Positions 1-7,708 are shown, numbered from the stretch's first letter. The stretch: 9,038 nucleotides of DNA from Spirochaetales bacterium (GCA_007123465.1 SKLB01000061.1:1-9038); one strand, 5' to 3'. Translations and numbers: made by a program. Notes: a model not told the origin generated them from the letters alone.

Positions 1-26
1 ACTGGCAACCAATACAAGGAGATTCT

Positions 27-2561
27 ATGCGCAAGAGCCTGCTGATTGCCGGCGTTGCTTTACTGTTGCTTCCTCTTGCTGTGCAGGCACAGGCCGCTGA
101 TGATGAGTGGTTTCAGAACAAGCCGATTGCCGATATTCGCTTTGAAGGGCTGCGCAGCGTATCGCCCAGCGAATTACAGGGTATTATCGATCCTTTCATC
201 GGGCGCGAGTTCACCGATGCCGTCTTCCTGGATCTGCAGCGGCGCCTCTACGCGCTGGATCTCTTCGAGCGCATTGTGCCCGAAGCGCTGCCGGCCGACG
301 ATGAGCGCAGCCAGGTAATCCTGCAGTTCCAGGTTACCGAACGCCCGCTGGTAGATGACATTCGATTTTCGGGTAACCGCAATATTCGTGCCGGACAGCT
401 GCTGGATGTGATTCTGCTGAACCGCGGCGATGTCATTACTCAGGCCAAGATACGCGTTGATGAACAGGCGATCCGTAATCTGTATCAGGAACGCGGCTAT
501 CCCGACGTGGAGGTACGCGGTAGTACAGAAGAACTGCCCGACTCTCCGGACCGTGTGGTGGTCTTCACTATCAACGAGGGTGCACGCGTCACCGTGCGCG
601 AGATCCTGTTCTCCGGCAACAGTTACGCCTCCGCGGGTACCCTGCGCGGTGTGATGGAGACCAAACAGCAGTCGCTGTTCAACCGCGGTATCTTTCAGGA
701 AGCGCTGCTCGAGCAGGACCGCAGCGCAATCGAGCGCTATTACCGCGAGCGCGGTTTTGTCGACGCCCGGGTGCTGGATATTGACCGCGAGGTAGAACGC
801 GACGAAGAGGCCGAACGCACCTTTCTGACCCTGACGGTATTCATCGAAGAGGGACTGCAGTACACCTTCGGTGGCATGGAGTTTCGCGGTAACTCGATCT
901 TCGATGACGAGCAGTTGCAGCAGCGTGTCCGCATGTCGCCCGGTGACGTACTGAATATTGCGCGCCTTGACGCCGACTACCAGCGTGTGGCCGACCTCTA
1001 CTACGAGAACGGCTACATCTTCAACAGCATCACCCGTGATTCCGTGCGCGACGAGGCTACCAATACAATCTCGTACGTAGTCAACATCGTCGAGCGCAGT
1101 CGCGCGCGCATCGAGAACATCGAGATTCGCGGCAACGAGAAGACCATAGACCACGTGATCTATCGCGAAGTGCCGCTGGAGGTTGGTGACATCTTCAGCG
1201 CTACCAAGATCCGCCAGGGAATGCAGGGACTGGCCAATCTACAGTACTTCAGCAACATCGTTCCGGAAACACCGCAGGGCAGCGAAGAAGGTCTGATGGA
1301 CCTGATCATCAACGTGGAGGAGGGCAGCACCGCCGATATCAGGTTTGGCGTGGCCTTCGGCGGCAGTGCTGATTTTCCGGTCTCGGCCCAGATTGCGTGG
1401 CAGGACCGCAATTTCCTCGGACGCGGCCAGACCATCGGTGCCGAGCTGGTGGCCTCGCCGATCAACCAGCGCCTGTCGGTCAATTTTCTCGAACGATGGC
1501 TGACCGGTCGCCGCTGGTCCGGTGGTTTCAACTTTGCGGTGGACCGCAACATCCGGCGCAATATTCTGCGTGACGAGGATTCCGACGGGGTTCCCGATCC
1601 TTTCGATACTGAAGACGATTTTCTGGATGCCGGCGGCACGGTCTCCAATATTCCCGAAGAGTGGCTGATGGAGTACACCGAGTGGAATATCTCAATCGGC
1701 GCCAACACCGGCTACCGCTGGTTGACGCCGGTTGGCCGCGTCGGCGCCAATACATCGCTTCGTACCGCTATAGAGTACCTGACCTACGATCCCGATGAGT
1801 TCCGGCCGCTGGACCGCAATATCCGCCGCAACCTCGATCAGTGGTTGTTTGTCAACCGCTGGGGGCTGTCGCTCTCACTCGATGACCGCGACATAGCCTT
1901 CAACCCCACAACCGGCTACTACGTGAGCCAGGGGGTGAGTTTCACCGGCGGTTTCCTGTTTGGTACGCGGCACTTCATCCGTAGTGACAGTCGCGCTGAA
2001 CATTTTTTCACTCTGTGGGACTGGCGTGTCAGCGATAACTGGAGCTGGAAGGGCGTACTCGGGTTGCATACCAGCCTGTCGCTGATCTTTCCGCAATTCT
2101 GGATTGCCGAAGATCAGCGTAACGCGGAGAACTACGTGCGCGGAGAAGAGTATCTGGTTGCTCGTACGGGAACCACCGACCTGCTTTTCATCGACGGAAT
2201 GTTCACCGCCCGCGGCTGGCCACGAGAGCTCGACGGCAAGGCGCTGTGGAACAACTGGGTTGAGCTGCGGATGCCGCTGGCCGAACAGGTGATCTGGCTC
2301 GACAATTTCTTTGAAGCCACCGCACTCTACGAGGAACGCTCGGACATCGGTAATCTGGGAATTGAGAACATGCGATTCAGCATGGGCAGCGGCCTGCGCT
2401 TTGTTATTCCGCAGTTCCCGATCCGGATCTATCTGGCCAAGCGATTTCTGGTTGACAGCAGTGGCAATATCGATTGGCAGACCGGTAATCTCTTCAATCG
2501 TGATAACCGCGAGGGGCGGGGGTTGGACTTCGTCTTTTCGATCGGAATGGAACTGTTCTAG
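27..2561 (+). CDS. bamA: Outer membrane protein assembly factor BamA (Omp85 family)
   Basis: BamA is the central, essential subunit of the outer-membrane machine that folds and inserts beta-barrel proteins. The 844 residues begin with a Sec signal peptide (about 1-23, cleavage probably after AQA). Five POTRA repeats follow at roughly 33-105, 108-186, 187-277, 278-357 and 358-433; several start with a recognisable I-x-F/I-x-G-N pattern. A C-terminal barrel spans 434-844, which I can lay out as about 16 strands. The final residue is Phe, as usual for outer-membrane barrels. Loop 6 carries ARGW (728-731) where most Omp85 proteins have RGF/RGY. The start is set by AAGGAGA at 16-22, four bases before the ATG. 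Bases 1-26 hold only this ribosome site and no promoter that I can see. The gene leads a tight run with skp and mutS. An acidic D-x-D-x-D-G loop at 516-527 is unusual. TamA is unlikely, because TamA has three POTRAs. Confidence 0.96.
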   Translation: MRKSLLIAGVALLLLPLAVQAQAADDEWFQNKPIADIRFEGLRSVSPSELQGIIDPFIGREFTDAVFLDLQRRLYALDLFERIVPEALPADDERSQVILQFQVTERPLVDDIRFSGNRNIRAGQLLDVILLNRGDVITQAKIRVDEQAIRNLYQERGYPDVEVRGSTEELPDSPDRVVVFTINEGARVTVREILFSGNSYASAGTLRGVMETKQQSLFNRGIFQEALLEQDRSAIERYYRERGFVDARVLDIDREVERDEEAERTFLTLTVFIEEGLQYTFGGMEFRGNSIFDDEQLQQRVRMSPGDVLNIARLDADYQRVADLYYENGYIFNSITRDSVRDEATNTISYVVNIVERSRARIENIEIRGNEKTIDHVIYREVPLEVGDIFSATKIRQGMQGLANLQYFSNIVPETPQGSEEGLMDLIINVEEGSTADIRFGVAFGGSADFPVSAQIAWQDRNFLGRGQTIGAELVASPINQRLSVNFLERWLTGRRWSGGFNFAVDRNIRRNILRDEDSDGVPDPFDTEDDFLDAGGTVSNIPEEWLMEYTEWNISIGANTGYRWLTPVGRVGANTSLRTAIEYLTYDPDEFRPLDRNIRRNLDQWLFVNRWGLSLSLDDRDIAFNPTTGYYVSQGVSFTGGFLFGTRHFIRSDSRAEHFFTLWDWRVSDNWSWKGVLGLHTSLSLIFPQFWIAEDQRNAENYVRGEEYLVARTGTTDLLFIDGMFTARGWPRELDGKALWNNWVELRMPLAEQVIWLDNFFEATALYEERSDIGNLGIENMRFSMGSGLRFVIPQFPIRIYLAKRFLVDSSGNIDWQTGNLFNRDNREGRGLDFVFSIGMELF

Positions 2562-2588
2562 CGGAACGGAGGAAAAACAGAGGCAATC

Positions 2589-3107
2589 ATGAAGCGAATA
2601 ATCATTGCAGCGTTGCTGCTGCCGTTGCTCGCCGGCGTTGTAGCGGCCGAACAGCTGACCACGGTGGCAATCATCAACATAGACCGGGTATACAACACCT
2701 TCTATCGCGATTCGCAGGAGGTGCGCGAGCTGGAACGGCTGCGCCGCGAATACCAGGAGGAGATCGACGCCCAGGTGCGCGAGCTCGAGAGCCTGCGGCA
2801 GCGCCATACCATAGCGCTGGATCAGAACAACTCCTTCACCGCAAACCGGCTCGAGTCGCAGATAGCGGACAAGGAACGCTTCATTGAGGACCTGGCGCGC
2901 CGCCGCCGCTCGCAGCTGGAAGCGCGGCAGACACGCCTGTTGTCCGACGACTTTCTGAACCGCATGCAGCAGGCCATTCAGTATGTAGCCGAGAGCGAGG
3001 GCTACACGGTCGTAATGCGCACCGACGCCGAAGGCCTGCAGTGGTGGAGCTCGGCGGTGGACATCAGCGACCAGGTGCTGGCCCGGCTGCGCACGATATC
3101 CCGCTGA
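2589..3107 (+). CDS. skp: Periplasmic chaperone Skp/OmpH family
   Basis: Skp/OmpH proteins form trimers whose coiled-coil arms hold unfolded outer-membrane proteins in the periplasm before the BAM complex inserts them. The 172-residue product has a signal peptide (about 1-20, ending VVAA), then the family's head strand (VAIINIDRVYN, about 26-36). Next comes a long, highly charged helix pair rich in Arg, Glu and Gln (about 40-118), and finally the C-terminal head part with YTVVMRT and a hydrophobic ending. The length is normal for the family. AGAGG at 2579-2583 lies five bases before the ATG; a stronger GGAGG at 2568-2572 is probably too far away. It follows bamA by 27 bp and precedes mutS by 7 bp. 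This pairing with bamA is common in Gram-negative bacteria and supports the call. Sequence is weakly conserved in this family, so context and architecture carry much of the weight. Confidence 0.9.
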   Translation: MKRIIIAALLLPLLAGVVAAEQLTTVAIINIDRVYNTFYRDSQEVRELERLRREYQEEIDAQVRELESLRQRHTIALDQNNSFTANRLESQIADKERFIEDLARRRRSQLEARQTRLLSDDFLNRMQQAIQYVAESEGYTVVMRTDAEGLQWWSSAVDISDQVLARLRTISR

Positions 3108-3114
3108 CAGGACA

Positions 3115-5727
3115 ATGCCCGAGCTGACGCCGATGATGCAGCAGTACGCGCGCATCAAGGCCGAGCATCAGGACGCAATTCTCTTCTTTCGGCTCGGTGA
3201 CTTCTACGAAATGTTCAAGGGGGACGCCAGAGAGGCGTCCCGTCTTCTCGGTCTTACGCTGACGGCGCGCAACGACGTACCGATGTGCGGTATTCCCTAC
3301 CATGCTTCGCACAGTTACATCGGGCGTCTGCTCAAGGCCGGTAAGAAGGTTGCAATCTGCGAGCAGGTCCGCCTGCCCGCGGACGCCAAGGGTATCGCCG
3401 AGCGTGAAGTAGTTGAGATTGTCACTCCTGGCACGGTGGTGGAGCAGGACTACCTCGAGGCCGGCGTCAATAACTACCTGGTGGCGCTCGGCTTCACGCG
3501 TAACACGCTCAGCGAGGCTTATATCGATCTGTCCACCGGAGAACTGGCGGTGGCAACCGCCGATGCCGCCGAGGGTCTGGAGTTTGTCCGTCGCGAGCTG
3601 AGCCGTCTTGCGCCGCGCGAGATTCTGCTGCAGGAGTCGCTGCTGGATTCTCTGCCTCAACTGCAGGCGACTATCGAACAGCACGAACAACTGGTTATCA
3701 ACCGCCTGCCGGACTGGAGCTTCGATACTGAGCAGGCACGCCGCCGTCTGGTGACGTTGTTCGGCGTGGCTACGCTGGAAGGTTTTGGTGTTTCCGATGA
3801 GGGATCCGAACTGCACAGCGTCAATGTTCTGCTTGAGTATATCGACGAGACCGCTCGCGGACTTCTGTCGCATGTGCGCCATCTGAGGGTATATCGCGAC
3901 GATCAAGTGGTGGTGCTGGACGAGTCGACGCAGCGGAACCTGGAATTGCTGCAGAGCATCAGTGAGGGCGGACGCCGCTTCTCGCTGTTGTCGGTTCTCG
4001 ACTACACCGGCTCGGCAATGGGCGCGCGAACGCTGCGCCGCTGGATTCTGTCGCCGCTGCGATCAGCGGCGGAGATCGAACAACGCTTTGAACGCGTTGG
4101 AGAGCTGTACCACAATCAGATGCTGCTGAACCGCCTGCGGCAGGAGCTCGATGCGCTGCTGGATCTGGAGCGTCTGGGGGCACGGGTTGCACTGGAACGC
4201 GCCCACGCCAAGGACCTGGTCGCTATTCGTGACAGCCTCTCGCACGCACTGGTGATAGAAGAGCTGCTGGCCGACTGGTTCCAGAGTGAAGGCGGTATCG
4301 GCGGTTCTGCGGCGTGGCGCGACGCGCTGCTGGCGGTTATCGAGCTTCTGCGAACAGCAGTGGCCGACAACCCTTCGGTGCTGTTGAGCGAAGGCAACCT
4401 GATCCGCAACGGTTACGACCAGGAGCTGGACCAACTGCGAGCGCTGCGCGACAACAGCAGGGCCGTGCTGACAGAGTATCTGGAGCGCGAACGCAATGCC
4501 TGCGGCATCGCGGCGCTGAAGCTGCGCCACAATCGAGTGTTGGGCTACTTCTTCGAAGTCAGTAAGGCTCAGTCGGGCAGAGTCCCCGGCCACTTCATAC
4601 GGCGGCAGTCGCTGGCGGCCGGCGAGCGTTTTACCACCGAGGAACTGGGCGATATCGAGTCGCGCCTGAACGACGCCTCGGAGCGGATCGTTGAACAGGA
4701 GCGTGCGCTGTTTCTGCGGGTGCGCGCGGAGGTGGCGCGGGTGCTGCCGGCGTTGTCAGCGGTCAGCGAACAGCTGGCGCGTATCGACTGCCTGCAGTCG
4801 TTTGCCTGGGCGGCGACACGCAACGGCTACGTACGGCCGCAGGTTGAGGAGAGTGGGGTACTGCGGGTTCGCGGTGGGCGCCACCCGGTAGTCGAACGCT
4901 ACGGTACACCGGGCAGTTTTGTTCCCAACGATCTTGCGCTGGAGAAGCAGCGCTTCGCGCTGATTACCGGTCCCAATATGGCCGGCAAGTCTACTTTTCT
5001 GCGCCAGAACGCGCTGATAGTCCTGATGGCTCAGATCGGTTCTTTTGTCCCGGCCGACGAGGCGCGAATTGGCGTGGTTGACCGCATCTTCTGTCGCGTG
5101 GGAGCCTCGGACAATATCGCGCGTGGGCAATCCACATTTCTGGTTGAGATGTCCGAGACCGCCAACATTCTGCGCAACGCCGGCGAGCGCAGCCTGGTGA
5201 TCATGGACGAGGTTGGCCGCGGTACCGGAACACAGGATGGACTGGCAATTGCCTGGGCGGTATGCGAGTACCTGCTGCAGAGCGTGAGAGCGCGGACGCT
5301 GTTTGCGACCCACTACCACGAGCTGACCGAAATCGAACACGATTCGCTGATCAATCTGTCGATGGCGGTGGCAGAGCAACGGGATACCATCGTGTTTCTG
5401 AAGCGGGTTACCCAGGGCCCGTCGGGCAACTCCTACGGGATACACGTTGCCGAGCTGGCGGGGCTGCCGGACGCGGTGGTTTCACGCGCGCGAGCGCTGG
5501 CCGGAAATATCGGCGCCGGTGCTTCGGTTAACGCCGCCGGCGCTTCACAGCGGCGGGGATATCAGGGGAAGAGCGCAGCTCCCCAGGCCGAGCTGTTTCA
5601 AAGCGGCGAACTGATCCTGCGCGAAATCTCCGGACTGGATTTAAACCGGACTACGCCGATTGAGGCGCTCAACAGCGTTGCGCGCTGGAGTGAGCTGCTG
5701 AGCGACGGTGGCTCACAGCGACCGTGA
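3115..5727 (+). CDS. mutS: DNA mismatch repair protein MutS
   Basis: MutS binds base mismatches and small loops as a dimer and uses ATP to recruit MutL. The 870 residues cover the full family plan. The N-terminal mismatch-binding domain has the Phe-x-Glu reader (F30, E32) in GDFYEMF. A connector, core and clamp follow (about 125-560), then the ATPase with Walker A GPNMAGKST (619-627), the GASDNIARGQSTF signature (663-675), Walker B VIMDEV (695-700) and ATHYHEL (731-737). The loop after Walker B reads GRGTGTQDG, where GRGTST-x-DG is usual. A Gly/Ala/Ser-rich linker (about 800-820) leads to QAELF (824-828), a good sliding-clamp-binding motif. The start overlaps no strong ribosome site: only AGGA, two bases upstream. 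Translation may therefore be coupled to the skp stop 7 bp before; ATGs at residues 7 and 8 are alternatives. The 3' end overlaps the convergent cruF by 15 bp. Confidence 0.98.
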   Translation: MPELTPMMQQYARIKAEHQDAILFFRLGDFYEMFKGDAREASRLLGLTLTARNDVPMCGIPYHASHSYIGRLLKAGKKVAICEQVRLPADAKGIAEREVVEIVTPGTVVEQDYLEAGVNNYLVALGFTRNTLSEAYIDLSTGELAVATADAAEGLEFVRRELSRLAPREILLQESLLDSLPQLQATIEQHEQLVINRLPDWSFDTEQARRRLVTLFGVATLEGFGVSDEGSELHSVNVLLEYIDETARGLLSHVRHLRVYRDDQVVVLDESTQRNLELLQSISEGGRRFSLLSVLDYTGSAMGARTLRRWILSPLRSAAEIEQRFERVGELYHNQMLLNRLRQELDALLDLERLGARVALERAHAKDLVAIRDSLSHALVIEELLADWFQSEGGIGGSAAWRDALLAVIELLRTAVADNPSVLLSEGNLIRNGYDQELDQLRALRDNSRAVLTEYLERERNACGIAALKLRHNRVLGYFFEVSKAQSGRVPGHFIRRQSLAAGERFTTEELGDIESRLNDASERIVEQERALFLRVRAEVARVLPALSAVSEQLARIDCLQSFAWAATRNGYVRPQVEESGVLRVRGGRHPVVERYGTPGSFVPNDLALEKQRFALITGPNMAGKSTFLRQNALIVLMAQIGSFVPADEARIGVVDRIFCRVGASDNIARGQSTFLVEMSETANILRNAGERSLVIMDEVGRGTGTQDGLAIAWAVCEYLLQSVRARTLFATHYHELTEIEHDSLINLSMAVAEQRDTIVFLKRVTQGPSGNSYGIHVAELAGLPDAVVSRARALAGNIGAGASVNAAGASQRRGYQGKSAAPQAELFQSGELILREISGLDLNRTTPIEALNSVARWSELLSDGGSQRP
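3221..3241 (+). repeat. Perfect inverted repeat inside mutS
   Basis: GGGACGCC (3221-3228) and GGCGTCCC (3234-3241) are perfect reverse complements separated by AGAGA. In RNA this gives an 8-bp, GC-rich stem with a five-base purine loop, about 106 bases after the mutS start codon. No U tract follows, so it is not an intrinsic terminator. It may be a chance product of codon choice in GC-rich DNA. Confidence 0.6.
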
Positions 5728-6477
5728 TGCCAGCAGCACCAGCGTACCCATTGCGATAAAGCCCACGATCGCGCTGCCGCGCAGATTCCAGAACAGCGCC
5801 TGCGCCACGGTTTCCAGAATCCAGGTGATCGCGTACATCAGCAGCAGCGCATACAGCGGCAGCGCAGCGATTGGCAGTACAGCATAGATCAGCGCGGTAA
5901 TTGCTGCAGAAACCAGCCACCAGCCGAGAAAATTGATCAGCGGGATGCCGAAGTAGCGCCCGCGTTGTTTCCAGCGCCAGAAGTCCCAGTGGACCATCTG
6001 CGGATCGAGAAACAGATCCCACGCGGTGAACGCTGCGCCCGCGGTAAGCGCAAACAGCAGCGGACGCGCGCTGCCCACCAGCAGCTCGGCTACCGCCCAG
6101 GCCGGCGGCATCATCATAAGCCACGCCAGCGGAATGATAAGCGGAACACTTCCAATTTGCGGCTGCAGCACGTCGGTGTAGTGGTAACGGCCGAACGGGA
6201 AACCGGTGCGACAGCCGACAAACTCACTCAGCCACCCCAGAAACGGAATCGCTACTGCCAGCACCGCTACTGTCCATAGCGGCAGAGCCGCCGACATAAG
6301 AGCTACCACGGTGGCAACCTGGAACAGCACCCCAACCGATATCCCGATGCGCTCGGCTCCATCGCCCCATATCCACTTGACAATTGGTACCATGATCATC
6401 GAAACGAGCCACAGAATCAAAAAGACAATCGAAGTCAGTGGCAGCTGTTCAAGGGCTCTGCTAAGCAGATCGATCAT
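5713..6477 (-). CDS. cruF: CruF-family carotenoid 1',2'-hydratase-like membrane protein
   Basis: This 254-residue polytopic membrane protein belongs to the COG2324/DUF422 family, whose characterised members (CruF, bisanhydrobacterioruberin hydratase) add water across the terminal 1,2 double bond of acyclic carotenoid ends. About seven to eight hydrophobic segments are visible, starting near residues 13, 45, 68, 105, 136, 178, 203 and 234. The conserved family motifs sit in and beside them: E-x-x-G-x-x-T-G-x-P-F-G-x-Y-x-Y-T (85-101), VPLIIPLAW (111-119), AWDLFLDPQMV (152-162) and YFGIPLINFLGW (175-186). The start follows the crtY stop after 12 bp, with GGCAGG six bases upstream on the minus strand, so the two genes are almost certainly co-transcribed. 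Its last 15 bp overlap the end of mutS on the other strand. Membership in the family is secure. The exact substrate and reaction are inferred from homologues and from the crtY neighbour. Confidence 0.85.
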   Translation of the reverse strand: MIDLLSRALEQLPLTSIVFLILWLVSMIMVPIVKWIWGDGAERIGISVGVLFQVATVVALMSAALPLWTVAVLAVAIPFLGWLSEFVGCRTGFPFGRYHYTDVLQPQIGSVPLIIPLAWLMMMPPAWAVAELLVGSARPLLFALTAGAAFTAWDLFLDPQMVHWDFWRWKQRGRYFGIPLINFLGWWLVSAAITALIYAVLPIAALPLYALLLMYAITWILETVAQALFWNLRGSAIVGFIAMGTLVLLASRSL

Positions 6478-6489
6478 AATCAGCCTGCC

Positions 6490-7647
6490 TTAGACGCGCC
6501 GCGTCACTCGGAGTTTGATCCACGCCTTGATGAACGGCCACCAGGGAACGCTGGCCATCAAGGCGATGTTCTCAGCGATCGAGCCGGTTTCATCAAGGAA
6601 GCCGAAGATGCGCTGTACCGGATTCTTGCGGAACAGATCGCTGAAAACCCGCGCACCGATCTCACCGCGGCGGTAGAGAATCTGCAGCAGCAGTGAATCG
6701 AAGGTGCGGTAGCGTGCCGGCGGACGGCGGCCGTGAAACGGCGTAGCGCTCTGCAGCAGCGAGCGCACTATTGCTGCGCTATCGTTGTGAATGCGCAGGA
6801 AAGCGTATCCGCTGGAGGCCTTAACCCGCCCGCCTCTGGTGCCGATGCGCATAATGCGTTTGCCGCCCTCCCGTGCGAATGGCTGGTCGGTCATCGGGAT
6901 GATGCAGGACTCTTCCTCGAGGATCTGGTAATCGTGCAGTCCGAGGTGTGTCTCGATGTATTGCGACAGCGCGGCACGATACTCCGGCGGCGGCAACAGT
7001 TCAGCCGAGAAAATGGTGTACTCGACCATCGCCTCGCTGGGTGAGAATGGCAGGGTGTAGACAAAGCGGAAGATCCCGTTCTGCGCGGTACGCAGGTCAA
7101 ACATGGTGGCGCGCGTGGTATCAAAGCCGGCGCTGTTGCAGCGGATCACCCAACCCAGGAAGTGCTGCTGCAGGTAGTGGTAGCGTGGGTCCTGGCCGCG
7201 GTAGACTCCCGCATCCCAGCGGCTGTCAAACACCCAGTTGGCGCGGTAGCGTGTACCGTCGGCGGTTACCGTTGCGTGGTCGGGATGATCTTCTATCTGA
7301 TCCACGCGAGCCTGCAGGAACTCCACGCCGGCGGCCTTGAGTGCGCTGGTGGTGTGCTCATAGAAGTCGATTCCACGGATGACACGGTAGTCGTACGGGG
7401 CCAGGTCCAGTTGCAGTGAGAAGTCTTCACAGACAAAGTCGAGTGTGGGCCAACGGCGGTAGACTATCTGATCAAAAGGGGTAGGGTCGGGCGACCAGAA
7501 GCACCAGGTACGGTCGTTACTGAGTTTGGGTTCAGGATCAACTATCAGAATCCGTGCGCCGGCCAGCGGACTGGCGATCATGTGATACGCGAGGCTGCGG
7601 CCGGCGGCGCCTCCTCCGGCCATTATGTAATCAAAACGCTGCTGCAT
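6490..7647 (-). CDS. crtY: Lycopene beta-cyclase, CrtY type
   Basis: CrtY-type cyclases are FAD/NADPH-dependent, membrane-associated enzymes that close beta-ionone rings on lycopene or related psi ends. With the start chosen here the protein has 385 residues, the usual family length. An N-terminal dinucleotide-binding fold shows GGGAAG (11-16) and the acidic end of strand 2 in LIVD (34-37). Family blocks follow: NDRTWCFW (44-51), FLGW (163-166), VEYTIFS (208-214), IPMT (250-253) and a GTRGGRVKASSGYAF block (269-283). E209 is the likely counterpart of the catalytic Glu of Pantoea CrtY. The motif style resembles the Bacteroidetes-like branch. An upstream in-frame ATG at 7710 would add 21 residues that do not look like CrtY, so I prefer 7647. 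No ribosome site precedes either start. It is the first gene of a pair with cruF. Whether one or both ends are cyclised cannot be read from the sequence. Confidence 0.9.
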   Translation of the reverse strand: MQQRFDYIMAGGGAAGRSLAYHMIASPLAGARILIVDPEPKLSNDRTWCFWSPDPTPFDQIVYRRWPTLDFVCEDFSLQLDLAPYDYRVIRGIDFYEHTTSALKAAGVEFLQARVDQIEDHPDHATVTADGTRYRANWVFDSRWDAGVYRGQDPRYHYLQQHFLGWVIRCNSAGFDTTRATMFDLRTAQNGIFRFVYTLPFSPSEAMVEYTIFSAELLPPPEYRAALSQYIETHLGLHDYQILEEESCIIPMTDQPFAREGGKRIMRIGTRGGRVKASSGYAFLRIHNDSAAIVRSLLQSATPFHGRRPPARYRTFDSLLLQILYRRGEIGARVFSDLFRKNPVQRIFGFLDETGSIAENIALMASVPWWPFIKAWIKLRVTRRV

Positions 7648-7655
7648 CTGCGTAC

Positions 7656-7676
7656 AATATAGTTGCAATAATGCAA
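7656..7676 (-). promoter_or_regulatory. Possible crtY -10 element with adjacent palindromic operator
   Basis: On the minus strand TATATT (7661-7656) lies eight bases before the crtY ATG, which would put the transcript start at or next to the start codon and give a leaderless mRNA. That would explain why no ribosome site is present. One base further upstream is TTGCATTATTGCAA (7676-7663 on the minus strand), a perfect palindrome with 5-bp arms and a 4-bp centre that would fall within the -35/-10 spacer. No good -35 box is visible (best TGTACT). A repressor or activator site is plausible but unproven. Confidence 0.35.
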
Positions 7677-7708
7677 TCAGTACACCGTTTGTGGCCGTTA
7701 TCTGTATC

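Noticed and set aside
1..26. Tail of an upstream gene
   Set aside because: The 26 bases are too few to recognise a protein; frames stay open through them, but nothing can be assigned.
174..1154. 326-codon open frame on the minus strand
   Set aside because: It lies fully inside bamA, antisense, and the translation has no family motif or plausible ribosome site. Long antisense frames are expected opposite GC-rich genes. BamA in the other strand is unmistakable.
1875..3158. 427-codon open frame on the minus strand
   Set aside because: It runs antisense across the end of bamA, all of skp and the start of mutS. Three real genes with motifs and ribosome sites explain the same DNA.
3064..3906. 280-codon open frame on the minus strand
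   Set aside because: It is a shadow of skp and mutS; the mutS frame carries conserved domains throughout.
4756..5445. 229-codon open frame on the minus strand
   Set aside because: It is antisense to the MutS ATPase motifs, which fix the coding strand.
5669..6124. 151-codon minus-strand frame rich in Ala, Gly and Arg
   Set aside because: It is another frame of the cruF region. The cruF frame has transmembrane segments and conserved family motifs, while this one has neither.
7691..7708. GTG start for comF at 7691
   Set aside because: It would add only six residues, has no ribosome site, and the ATG at 7709 fits the family start better.
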